23,287 bases of DNA from Ophiothrix spiculata (taxonomy: Eukaryota; Echinodermata; Ophiuroidea; Amphilepidida; Ophiotrichidae): NCBI GenBank assembly GCA_000969725.1, contig JXSR01S023139.1; one strand, 5' to 3'. This document shows positions 8,464 to 18,312 of the stretch, in pieces. Both the position numbers and the translations under genes were made by a program. Position 1 is the stretch's first letter, and the number at the start of each line of letters is the position of its first letter. The notes under the pieces were generated by a model. It saw only the letters and a list, made by a program, of their open reading frames with translations. It ran no database searches and was not told the DNA's origin.

Positions 8464-9351
8464 TCAATTAATATCGTAAACTTTTACTGATTTGCAGTCA
8501 GCCAACACCAGCCTGTTATCTTGTGTAACAACCATTCCCCATGGATCATACAGATCATTTGCTAGGCATGACACGAGGCTGAATGTTTTGCTGCAGTACT
8601 GCTCTACAACACCTTGGCCTGAAGAACCCTTTGATACAAGCAAGGTATTTGACTTCTGCCCATAACAGATGCCACGTGGGTTTGACATGCAAAGTGTCCA
8701 CAATGTGTGACCTGTAAAATAATCCATCACGCAAACAGTGTTTCCGGTAGTAAATGCAATCTGCTTACCATTGCTGGCTATGTCCACCACATTAGCACAA
8801 TATGACCTAATCAACGCGCCATTACACCGGTGCAATGTAATCACCTTTCTTAGTCTCCTTCCAATCACAATCATGTCTTCAGGTGTTATGGTGATTATAC
8901 TTGCATCAACAGATTTAGGCCATGACCTTTCATATAAACCTGTTGAGGAGAATACCTTCACTACACCACCATCTGAAACAAAGAGTTTACCTTGAGAAGA
9001 AGTGGCAACAGAGTATGGCTTATTACCCAACCTGAGCTTACATTGCTTCTTGTATGCACCATTGTATTCGCAATAAAGACTGATATTCCACCCATGGACA
9101 ACTGTTATCATGTTTGACTGATTACTAGCAACATGCACAGCACCATCGTAATCACCAAAATTTATCAACTGTCTTAACAGTGTGAGTTTCAATTCCCCGT
9201 TTGCTGATCCAACTAGGTTTTGAGTGGTAGAAGTAGATTGATCATTGTTTTTCCCATTGCTAGATGTAACAACTTCACCAAAACTTGAATATTTGCGCTG
9301 ATCAGGTTTAAACTGAAGCACAGTCAAATTTTGTGGCCGCACCTCATCATC
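8464..9351 (-). pseudogene. Separated C-terminal beta-propeller half of the TRIM-type gene
   Basis: About 295 codons directly after the TAA, ending at TGA 8466-8464. The predicted protein repeats a blade-like pattern of hydrophobic strands: PYSVATSSQGKLFVSDGG with VVKVFSSTG, and later DPWGMVVTQDNRLVLADC with SVKVYD. These resemble NHL-type repeats, so a beta-propeller used for RNA or protein binding is likely. There is no ATG at its start: the region opens with GAT GAT GAG GTG, and the first Met codon is over 70 codons in. It would therefore not be expected to be translated on its own without read-through. Confidence 0.75.
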
Positions 9352-10059
9352 TTAAATAATTTCCCAGTCTCCGGCAATTGCTGATCTACTCAATTTAGAC
9401 AGAGAAGTTTTTTCTAATTCATTTAGCTTTTCTTGAAGAATTCTGATGCGCTTTTGATATGTTACATGAATATCCTGGTTCATCTTCATCTCCCATGTTT
9501 TCAATTCAGTAGTTACATGTTCAACACGCGCTTTTACATCTTGCTCTGCTTTGTCTTTTGCTGCCTTTAGTTTTCTTTCAACATCTTCTAATTCTTGCTT
9601 TATCTGTCCTCTTTGTTTGTCATCTTCTTCCATAATATCCTTCCATTCCCGTATTTCATGTTGTGGTTTTGGATGTTTGAGCACAAGGCAATTGTGACAA
9701 ACTGCAACGCTACATGTAACACAAAAGAAATGCTGGCGCTCTCCAATATGATTTGGACACACGGGTACCTCCGTTTCATTTTTGCTACGCCTTAGATCAG
9801 TACCCTTGATAAAGTTTTCAATCATATTTTTCAAACGAAGATTGGATTTCAAGTTAGTCATTCCTCCTAGTGGCATAACAGTAATGCGGCGACAAGTTGG
9901 ACATTTTATGGTAGGTCCTTTTTTCACGTATTGCATGAGACAATTAAGGCAATATGTGTGAGGACAGTCCAAATCCTTTGGTTCTCTTAAAAGATCCATG
10001 CATATACTGCATGTCAAGTCCTTTTCAATCATATCCACAGGGACTAATGCAGTTGCCAT
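9352..10059 (-). CDS. RING finger, B-box 2 and coiled coil (N-terminal half of the TRIM-type gene), 235 aa
   Basis: The ATG at 10059-10057 has a good context (A at -3, G at +4). The RING is C3HC4: Cys17, Cys20, Cys32, His34, Cys37, Cys40, Cys53 and Cys56, all present with normal spacing, implying E2 binding and ubiquitin ligase potential. A type-2 B-box follows: Cys101, His104, Cys113, Cys116, Cys121, Cys124, His129 and His134. Residues about 140-222 are charged and heptad-like (KQELEDVERKLKAAKDKAE), a coiled coil expected to dimerise. The frame ends GDWEII then TAA, and the C-terminal propeller lies in the same frame beyond it. As it stands the locus would encode a C-terminally truncated TRIM, cytoplasmic by family expectation. 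Confidence 0.85.
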   Translation of the reverse strand: MATALVPVDMIEKDLTCSICMDLLREPKDLDCPHTYCLNCLMQYVKKGPTIKCPTCRRITVMPLGGMTNLKSNLRLKNMIENFIKGTDLRRSKNETEVPVCPNHIGERQHFFCVTCSVAVCHNCLVLKHPKPQHEIREWKDIMEEDDKQRGQIKQELEDVERKLKAAKDKAEQDVKARVEHVTTELKTWEMKMNQDIHVTYQKRIRILQEKLNELEKTSLSKLSRSAIAGDWEII

Positions 10060-10190
10060 AGTAACAGAGAAGAGCTTGCTGGTTTAGATCCAGTTGTTAA
10101 GTTTTGTATAGTCCTGCTATAATACACAATAATAACACATGTGCGAGTTTGTAATGTCCCATGCGGGCTACATGCTGCATACTCGAAGTA

Positions 10191-11217
10191 TACAGGGTGA
10201 GTCAAAATAAAGTGTAATCTTATCATTGATTTTAGATAACCAGTTTCTGTTATTCTTTTTCAAAATTGATCCTGTGTGAGATGTAATATTTCATTAGCTT
10301 TCATAGAAAATTTATCCTGTTGACATCGGACAAAGCATTCCAAAGTTATAGGCATTTGAGTGGAGGTACCTAATTTTAACAGCGAACAAAGTACGATATT
10401 TAGTTTACGTGCGTACTGGTAACAAATGCTGTTGTCTCTTTCAATTGTTATGATAGGAATGTCTTTGGAAATAAAACAACAAGAAAACAATGGTCTGTTG
10501 AATGTAGACTGTGAAATATGTTGTGGGTTGACTCTTGAGGTAATGATCAAATCTCTCTTTCGGTTGGTATTTTATTGAATCATACGGATCAGTACCTTCC
10601 AAACCCTTCCTTGTTTCTGTTATTAAAAGAGTTGCGTGGTCTTTTAATAGCTCATAAACAATATTTTATATGCAAATAGTATACTAATAGCTTGAGGTGA
10701 TGTGGAACGGATCCGTAAATAACAGACAAAACAGACTATGAGTCTGATGATACCTAATTGCAACAAAATGTCAGTGCCTGTTGTTACATTGTGGCGCCAT
10801 GATTCATCAATAAATGGCATTGGTTGTCAAGATTGTGCACTGATATTTGAAATGATCATCAGTTCTTTGATCTGCATCATTGAATCTTCTTCAGTATCTC
10901 TGCAAAATGCGTGTCCGTTTAACATTTTGAATGTAGCGCCAGATTCATCAATGCACTATTAATAACATACATGTATTACCCATTGCTGTGCAGTAAAGAG
11001 TTCGTGTTGAAGCAAATTTGTTCGATATCAAAATTGGGTTCCTTTACTTACACGGCTGTAACTTTTGAATGTATTGATCAATTTCAACAAACTAAAATTC
11101 TCATAATAGCTGATTAAATTTGCTATTTAGCAAGTGTAATTGAGGTTGATAAACTTAAACAGATTTCCTGTAAAAAATTCCTCCTGTTGATTACACCTTA
11201 ATTTGACTCACCCTGTA
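10191..11217. mobile_element. 1027-bp TIR element flanked by TA, without transposase
   Basis: The ends TACAGGGTGAGTCAAAATAA and (reverse complement) TACAGGGTGAGTCAAATTAA are inverted repeats, continuing into GTGTAATC on both sides. TA flanks each end (10189-10190 and 11218-11219), as in Tc1/mariner-type insertions. Subterminal inverted similarity continues (CATTCCAAAGTTATAGGC against CATTCAAAAGTTACAGCC). The largest interior frames (96 codons minus at 10260-10550, 74 codons plus at 10738-10962) show no DDE/D transposase motif. It is probably a non-autonomous element. Confidence 0.8.
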
Positions 11218-11891
11218 TAGGCAACGAATGGCAAACACAATATTATAGATAAATGATTAACTCACTAATCAGATAAATATGATTGATAAAAGGGTAATGA
11301 GACGAACGATATATATAAAAACGTGTATATATAGTCTTACAGGAGACGAACATTCTGATTTGTGCGTTACTATTAGAAAACTTTATGTAAAGATCCGTCA
11401 AGCAAACATACTCGATTTTTATGATTTTTGACCCCACCCAATTCCCGAAAGGGCATGATTTTTGCCCCTAACCCATTTGGACCCTACCCCCTACCCGAAC
11501 TTTGTACAAGTTCACAACATAGTGTTCCATACAATTTATCACTGTAACCAGCAAGCATACACAGTTTGGACCAAGTTGGGTTTTGTAGCCCCCTACAAGC
11601 AAAGGCAAAACATTTTGTTTTTCGTGCTAGCTGGGAAAATGCTAAATGTTTTAATAAAACAAAAATATTAGCACTTTAAAAATAATAATTTATGATATAT
11701 ATCCATCTACTAGTTATAATGAAATCAAGGCATCAGTATGAAGGTATTTATAATGCCCCAGACCTGTCTGCACGTAAGCATATTCACAGTTATGTTCATA
11801 TAGAAGTAGTCATTTTATATTTTCATATGGAAAACCTCATACCCATGTATTGGTTCACACAAGTCACTGAATTGATGAAATTTAAGAGACG
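11218..11891. other. Non-coding stretch
   Basis: No gene is supported. CTGATTTGTGCGTTACTA at 11355-11372 recurs exactly at 20611-20628. A C-rich patch at 11432-11500 repeats ATTTTTGACCCCACCC / ATTTTTGCCCCTAACCC. Confidence 0.45.
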
Positions 11892-12020
11892 GCTTCAAAA
11901 CTCAACCGGTGGTTGTCTGCCGGTTCTGTGCGGTTCTGGGTGGTTGGCTATTGTTTATTCCGGTTGAACCGCCAAGAACCGCCCAGAACCGACAGACAAC
12001 CGCCGGTTGAGTTTTGAAGC
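11892..12020. repeat. GC-rich CGGTTC hairpin element, 129 bp
   Basis: The outer arms begin with 18 identical inverted bases (GCTTCAAAACTCAACCGG at 11892-11909 and its complement at 12003-12020). Pairing then continues through GTTGTCTG and several CGGTTCT/CGGTTC repeats with only a few substitutions, leaving a short loop around TATTGTTTATT. It stands out from its AT-rich surroundings. It could be a mini-foldback insertion or a hairpin RNA of miRNA-precursor scale, though the repeated CGGTTC units favour a repeat. Confidence 0.8.
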
Positions 12021-12097
12021 TGCCCCTAACTAACTGTCAAGAGTGTTAAACCACCCTTTGGAGCGGTGTGTCCAATCATTTGAAACTATTTACCAGG

Positions 12098-12166
12098 ATC
12101 CGAACCGAGTACCCCTTACAGTGTGGCACATACAGATGGCTTAACCACTAAACATCAAGCAATTCT
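12098..12166 (-). repeat. tRNA-like/SINE relic
   Basis: On the minus strand the sequence reads GATGTTTAGTGGTTAAGCC, then about 30 bases later CTCGGTTCGGATCC. The first resembles the D-arm/A-box of Ser/Leu/Glu-type tRNAs (AGTGGTTAA). The second matches the B box GGTTCGANTCC with one change. Cloverleaf stems are poor, so this is a decayed tRNA pseudogene or tRNA-derived SINE head rather than a functional tRNA. Confidence 0.45.
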
Positions 12167-13469
12167 TCATGACTTTAATAGAAATCACATTGACCACCCT
12201 ATATCGTAATATCTATATGTATTTTGTTAATTTGATAAATTGTATTAAACCGTTATTTTGATAATGTAAACAACCCGAGATTAAATCATTTGATGGAATC
12301 AGTACAAAGTTCAAGTGGTCTAAAAATGGTATAAACTTCCCGTATCATATAAACACGAGCGTGTCTTCCGAAGGTCATTGCTAGCTAGTACACATGTTAA
12401 CATCTGAAGAGATTACTTAGGGAGAAGCTGGGAGACAGACAGTAACACAGAACAGAAACAGACACATACTTCAGGAATCAGACAGGCACACGGAAAGAAA
12501 CAGCAAGACACAGAAACAAAACGATAGGGGAATTAAACAGACAAGTACACCTCATTAAATCGACAAACACAGAGAAAGAAACAGACATGTTTACTTATTT
12601 TAGTGTTATCTGTACATGTTTAAAATGAAAGAATTTCCAAAATGGCGAATAAAAAAACATTCCTACTTTGTTGGTATGTGTTATTTTTTCACTACAAAGG
12701 CACATAGAAGCAGAAAACGTTTATTTAAAGTAATAAAACGGTGTGATATACAGGTTCCACAGCATGCCGTAGATCATGTAATGGCTCATTCCATAGAAAA
12801 TGAAATTTGTTTTGAGTTCAAGCAAAATATCAGCTTTTTTATTCAACCACATAAGCACGTTTTTCAATCATATATTTGTTACTTGGTACGTGAGAAGTAT
12901 TTTCCAATCAAAAATTGCAAAGTTTGTCTATCCGTGCATGAATGAGCACATGTTTTATTTCAAAAATGTCACAAACATTACCAAATTTTACCACACAAAA
13001 CAATGCATTAAAAGAAACTCTGACGATTGAATTTCTTAATATCTTTATGAAATATTTGTAAATATGTTACCAATCATCTGTGTAAAGCGCAATAAAAAGA
13101 TGTCAGAGAAAAAACACGTCAGAGAATTAGTACTTTGAAGTCATTTTGAGCAAAAAAACCCATTTCCGTGCGATGTCACAAACGTTACCGAACGTTACAT
13201 GAACTTTACTCAGCATTTTGACAATTAATTCAATTTTAAAACATCTACATATCTTAACCTTATCAGTGAGCACCGTTATCAATGACAAACTCGTGGAAAT
13301 AATGTTTATGCTAGGTTATGTAGCCATTTGAAAGTGATTTTTTTTTTCAATTTTTTGGTCACAAACGTTACTTTCGAATTGCCCTAATGCTAAGTACCAT
13401 ATTGGAAACCCAAAAATGGTTTAACTTTATAAATTCCAACTGAAATGGAAATAAAATATTAACATAATA
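12167..13469. other. Non-coding stretch with CAGA-rich patch and short direct repeats
   Basis: 12425-12590 is purine-rich and cryptically simple (ACAGAAACAGACAC-type words). GTCACAAACRTTAC occurs at about 12967, 13174 and 13360. A 109-codon plus-strand frame at 12616-12945 and an overlapping 76-codon frame show no domain, signal or homology I recognise; I do not call them genes. Confidence 0.45.
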
Positions 13470-13745
13470 TTCATCGATCTCTATAGAAGATCTCAGGTGG
13501 CATGTCCTGCTATTTATAGCTTTCACGGGTAAATATTTTTAACAATATACTAGTATTACTATCGCAGCATTGATGTGCCTAAAGAAACCCTTAGGTGGAC
13601 TTTTAATAAAGACAGGCACATATGGTAAAGTGAAGTAGGCCGGTGATGCTGGTGCGCTTTGATATTGACACCTGATGAAAATGTATCTGGGATGCGGCTT
13701 CTGGCTTGCTCCTGTAGTTTCCACTGAATGAAGAGTCTCCATCAA
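13470..13745 (-). repeat. Diverged repeat, copy 2, with a 78-codon open frame
   Basis: This is the partner of 7130-7350 (shared TCAGGTGGCATG, ATTTATAGCTTTCA, AGTATTACT, GCTGGT). On the minus strand a frame at 13775-13539 stays open and ends PPKGFFRHINAAIVILVYC. Its composition is not obviously random, but no family is recognised. A second overlapping frame at 13809-13603 reads FGMDGHKYDSLDGDSSFS. These could be remnants of an exon or of a retroelement; function is unknown. Confidence 0.5.
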
Positions 13746-13991
13746 GGCTATCATATTTGTGTCCATCCATCCCAAACCAGCTATAAATGCAGAATCTTGT
13801 CATTTTCACTTTTTTTCAAATATTTGCTAAGACCGTGATATGAGGATTATTATGACACCCTAATGTACTTCACTCAAGTTCCAGGAGTCAGCTTATGGTC
13901 CATCAAATGTTGTCAGGGCGCAAAATGTATAACTGAGCTCAACGCGTTCAAAAGCCCTATATTTTCTGTTTATTATCCTAAAAATATTATA

Positions 13992-14146
13992 CAAATATTG
14001 AATGCCTGAGAGTGCAATAGTACAAAATATATCATGAGGTCACATTTGGACTTTTCTATTTCACGAGGCGTATTAAATGGATCAGTCCAAATTTAACCGA
14101 ATGATATATTTTGTACTATTGTACGTGCATGGGCACTCAATATTTG
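13992..14146. repeat. Hairpin repeat with 62-bp arms
   Basis: The left arm 13992-14053 and right arm 14084-14146 are inverted copies sharing AATAGTACAAAATATATCAT exactly, with the ends CAAATATTGA and TTTGGACT matching. The loop is about 30 nt. No coding or promoter signal is seen. Confidence 0.8.
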
Positions 14147-14252
14147 TTTTATATCATGATATCACATTCACACAGGTTTGTTTCATGCCGTGCAATGGAA
14201 CAAACTATTGCATGGCTCAAAACACTGTAATCACGATATAAACAAATATATT
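14140..14252. repeat. Second hairpin sharing an arm with the preceding one
   Basis: AATATTTGTTTTATATCATGAT at the left pairs with the reverse complement of the right end (AATATATTTGTTTATATCGTGAT), and GTTTGTT/AACAAAC forms an inner stem. The shared AATATTTG segment means the two hairpins compete, giving a three-armed layout over 13992-14252. Confidence 0.6.
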
Positions 14253-17004
14253 CATTTTTTCAGATCATTTTCTTGAAAGTATACACAAGGATTATGCAAA
14301 AATTGATTTAGGCAAAAAACGACCTTGACACGTATTTTCACCTGTAGTATAAAATGAAATTTGCTGCATTTACGGGTCGTTTGCAATGGACGGTTGCATT
14401 TTCGCCATGTTTAACAGTTTATTGGTGTTATCTACAACCAATTATTGTACAGTGGAACAGGCCTTATCTTTCCTAATTTTAAATTACTATAATATAATTA
14501 TGTTACGCAGTACCAGTTTGATATTTAAAATATATATTAGCCAAGGGCAGCCCCTTATATGCGGAAAATTTCAAGGTCATTGGTTTACTAGAAGCTCAGA
14601 TAGCTTTCAAATGAAAACTTGTTTTGCATTGGTCAAAAGTAAGATATAGCTGGCAAGGCCAAATATTAAGCCAACCAGTGGTGCGTTTATTGAATGTGTC
14701 AACTGAATGATCCAGTCCTTTAAACATACACTATTGACTTCGTGTAATGAGTGTATGAATGGTGTTGTGAGCAATGCTAAACCATTCTCGTGTAAACACT
14801 TATTCTATTCACTGTAGTCAATAATTATAGATAATCCCCACTTGAGAAATTGCAATCCGTTACAATCCTTTTGTGTTTACACGAGCTTTTTAAAGGCACA
14901 ACTAAAACGGCCAGGGATTTTGCTGTTGTCGAAGGCAATAGCATATCCAATACTTTGATTGACAGGCGTCTTGGTGCGGTAGGATTAATTTGATATTTCT
15001 TTTGTCAGTTACAATTTGTAAACTATTTGTAAACTAAATATTTTGTCTTAATACAATGAGATAACTTACGACAAACTTGAACAGGCCTACTGCATGGTAT
15101 TAACACTTGAGTGGCCATGGTCATCAACCTTCCCCACACGTGAAGAGGGTTCTTGTGGACTTTACTGTTTCCCGAATAAATGTTGGAAAACCAATTAGTC
15201 GTGTTTAGGCATAAATGGCAAAAAGTTTGAAACCCCACTTTCCAAAGGAAATTAAATTAGGGTCATATTTGCTAAATGTAAGTAAGATTACATTCTAAAA
15301 TGATATTCTAAAAACGCCGTCACGACTTTACAAGACTTAGTGAAACGATTTTGAAGAGCCTTTTCCAAAATAACAATGCGTGCTAATTAGCACGAAAACG
15401 ACAATGTGTTGCCGTTAAAAATCCCGCATCGTAAATTTAGACAATTAGAAATAAGAAAAAGATTATGCAATAAGAAAAAGATTCTGCGTTTTACCGCTGA
15501 CGTATACATCTCCCCTACCTTTGGACTTTGACGGCTGCCATACCCCACATTCGGTGTACCTCAATTTTGTTTCATCAAGGCGACCGCAAAAGATATAAAA
15601 ACAATTACTGAAATGCAAATGCCCCCCTTTTTTTTTTTTTTTTTTTTTGAAGACGAGCGTTAAACATGGCATGATTGAACAATAAATAGATGAAAAACCT
15701 GACAATCAGTCACAAGAATAAAGAGGACAAAGAGAATGGGTACAAACCTTATTTGTCGACAGTAACTTTTGTTTCTGTTGTATATACCGTATATTAATGC
15801 AAAATCCGGATTAGTGTGGAAAATTTCGTGCTGGGTTGAAATTTTTGCTCAAGTGACTGTTCTTAAAATCACTTGGTCGAGGAGTCCAATATTGTTGAAA
15901 ATAATTAAAAATGTAACTATCGAAGAAATTATTTTTTGCAATACTGAGGAGTTTTTTTTAATATTTATTTTCAAACATAAAATAAGTATATTCAAGTGAT
16001 TGAATGTTCACATGTTTTCATAAATGAGTTTTTGGTAAAAACTAACCAACTATTTTCTTTGTTCCATTTATGAAAGTCACTTTTGGGAAATTACCGTTTG
16101 TACTTTAAAACAGCCGATAAAAGCCCTAAATTACAACTTTGGTTGGAGATCTCTCGATTCGTTTGTAATTTTTGGATGACACGGAACGTTTTTATGACAA
16201 AGTACTTTACATCGTTACAACAAACAGATATTCCTCATTAAAATGTTATATAATGTAATGTTTTTCAGCGGCGAGAAAATCATTTCACAAATTGCAATCA
16301 AAGTCTGACTTTCAAAACTGTCAAACTCAGGTGTGTATAAATCACGGTGTGTATAAAACATTGTGATTTTGGCTCATTCTCAGAATGTACCTGATATATG
16401 CTTTTCTTTCATGTTATTAATTCAGTATAAGTCATTGCGATATTTTAAATATAAGTAATTTTTGGGGTTGCAGGAGTAAGAACAATTGCTGTAGTTGGAT
16501 TTGTTCTATTGCCTAACTAATTAGGGTAACGTTCCGAGTCGTGTCCTGTTGTTTATTCACCCGCATCTTGAAACACTTTGTCAAATGAAACAATTGGTGA
16601 AATTGACCAAATGACTATAAATTCAGGCTGATATTTTCAATACGAAACGCCACATGGAAGTTTTTGGACTTAAGCTTTTGTCAGGCACTAGTAGAAGAAA
16701 ACTATCTGAAAACAAAACACATTTTTAAAGTTTGTTAGTCTTTTTCGCACGCCCTTAATGGCGACTCTAGTAGCCGTTGGTAAGCTAAGAGTTAAATTCC
16801 TTACAAGTTATGTCATTCTCTCCAATTTAACCCTATTTAAAGCACAAATATCGCCACTTTTTTGGACGAAATCTTCAATATCTCCGGAACCGTTTGATCT
16901 ACAGATGTGATATTTTTTGTTATTTAACTTTGGAAACAGAGTACAATTCGAAACTGTTATGAAAACGTATTGAATAGAAATTTCAATTTTGCCACCGATA
17001 TTCC
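14253..17004. other. Non-coding region
   Basis: No gene is supported over this 2.7 kb. There is a poly-T run at about 15628-15648. A minus-strand frame at 15705-15463 contains the unusual string KLRYTECGVWQPSKSKG with possible splice signals (CATTTGCATTTCAG at its start, CCAAAGGTAGG at its end), but it matches no family I know. A TTTCATAAATG/CATTTATGAAA inverted repeat spans about 16014-16075. ACGTTCC words at about 16186 (inverted) and 16529 hint at a decayed TIR pair. Confidence 0.4.
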
Positions 17005-17254
17005 TACACTGTAAGAAATATCTGTAATATTATTTTATATACGTTGCCCGTAATCTTGAGTTAAAAAAACATAATCACGTATTTAAACGGTATCTTGTAT
17101 ATTGATTCAGTAATACGTAATACTGTTAAGTTACCGTATTATTGAGAGAATACAGTAACTTACCTGCAAAAACCTGTAAAAATACGGTATTTTACTGGCA
17201 GTTTGATACATCCAAAATAAATACGGTAATTTACTGGCAATTTGGATGCATCCA

Positions 17255-18312
17255 CACTGAAAACATTATTTCGTCAAACGTGGTGGAAAAGTCGTCAAAC
17301 AGGGGTTATAAATTAGTCATGCAAGTGAATTTCCCCTTATTCGTCGCTTGACGATATTTGCGGGCGCATGACAAACGAAAACAAATGCAGGTCAAATTAA
17401 TTTAATAACTGTACGAATTACAATCTGTGGAGGACGAGTTTGAACGATTGACAGATGCACTTTTCGTAAATTGACAAATGCATATCGTCATGAGCTAAGG
17501 TCAAGACGAATTAAAGTACGCATGACAAACTATGTTGACAAACTTGTTTGAGCACGACTAACCATACCTGAGAGCTGACGAATTTGCATGACGAATTATA
17601 TCGTATATAACGGGTTTCCGTACCTTCAAGAAGTGGCGTGGCGTTTTATTCTCGAGTCGATTGCACAGGAGCTCTCTCGATTCGGATAGAACAACTCTTT
17701 AATTCCAGGTTAGGTTTGTGCCTAGCTTATCATCACATTCCGACCAGACCGCATTGGATTCGGAGTCGGACAGAACAACACTATTGGACTCTGAATTCCC
17801 GCATTCATACTTAAGCTTACTCATCATACTTCATCATCAGATTCTGACCAGACTAGTCCATCTAGATGGACCCCACAAGCGAGCGACGTAGGTGCACGCT
17901 TCGCGATCGCTTGACTAGACCAGACAGCCATTGCAAAACCTGCAAGCAGAACCTGAGTGTTTCGTCTAGTTGATTTCACATGGATTGAGCCATACTTAAA
18001 TGGAATTAGTCTACCGAAAACAAAACCTCTGAAAAACTAGTGTCACTTGACGAATTAAGTGACAAATTATTATTCTTGCATGACAAATTAATTTTTGTGC
18101 ATGACAAATTATTTTTTATTCATGACAAACTAATTTTTCAGCATGACTAATTGTCATGAGAAAGTCGTCATACTAGACCGTTTTTCATGACTAATTATAA
18201 TTCGTCGTTCAATACTAGTATGACGAATTCCACGACAAATTATAGTTTGTCATACTAGACCATTTTCATGACAACTTATTATTTGTCAAGCGATGAAACA
18301 CAATTTTCAGTG
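17255..18312. repeat. Inner segment with many TGACAAATTA-type repeats
   Basis: Bounded by inverted CACTGAAAAC and GCACTGAAAATTG. The interior repeats TGACAAATTA, TGACGAATT, TGACTAATT and complements, most densely at 18045-18290, where CATGACAAATTA recurs with a period of about 20-22 bp. Similar words occur at 17365-17600 in both orientations. The repeats look like expanded subterminal motifs of a DNA transposon, which often bind the transposase. Confidence 0.65.
17650..17875 (+). repeat. Degenerate tandem duplication of about 100 bp inside the composite element
   Basis: GATTCGGATAGAACAAC, AATTCC and ATTCCGACCAGACC recur about 100 bp later as TCGGACAGAACAAC, GAATTCC and ATTCTGACCAGAC, with CTTATCATCA versus CTTACTCATCA between. 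It is less AT-rich than the surrounding repeat-filled arms, so it may be captured sequence. Confidence 0.5.

Larger units (their letters stand above)
8464..10059 (-). pseudogene. TRIM-type RING/B-box/coiled-coil/beta-propeller gene split by one in-frame TAA
   Basis: One uninterrupted minus-strand reading frame of 532 codons with no intron. The only defect is TAA at 9354-9352, after residue 235. The codons beyond it (Asp-Asp-Glu-Val-Arg-Pro) stay in frame and lead straight into the propeller, so the two halves were one protein. Proteins of this architecture are usually E3 ubiquitin ligases or RNA-linked regulators. Either the locus is a young pseudogene, the short RING/B-box/coiled-coil product is used alone, the stop is read through, or the stop is a sequence error. 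The lack of other lesions over 1.6 kb favours a recent event. An intronless structure fits the single-exon TRIM expansions of some invertebrates. The exact orthologue is not assigned. Confidence 0.8.

Noticed and set aside
12616..12945. 109-codon open frame
   Set aside because: It lies in AT-rich DNA, overlaps a second open frame and lacks any motif, splice or start-context support; it is consistent with chance.
15463..15705. Possible exon with KLRYTECGVWQPSKSKG and splice-like borders
   Set aside because: The frame also includes the translated poly-A/T run, no family is recognised and no neighbouring exon was found.
18045..18290. CRISPR-like array (regularly spaced CATGACAAATTA)
   Set aside because: The spacers are short, AT-rich and variants of the repeat itself; the setting is eukaryotic and inside a TIR element.
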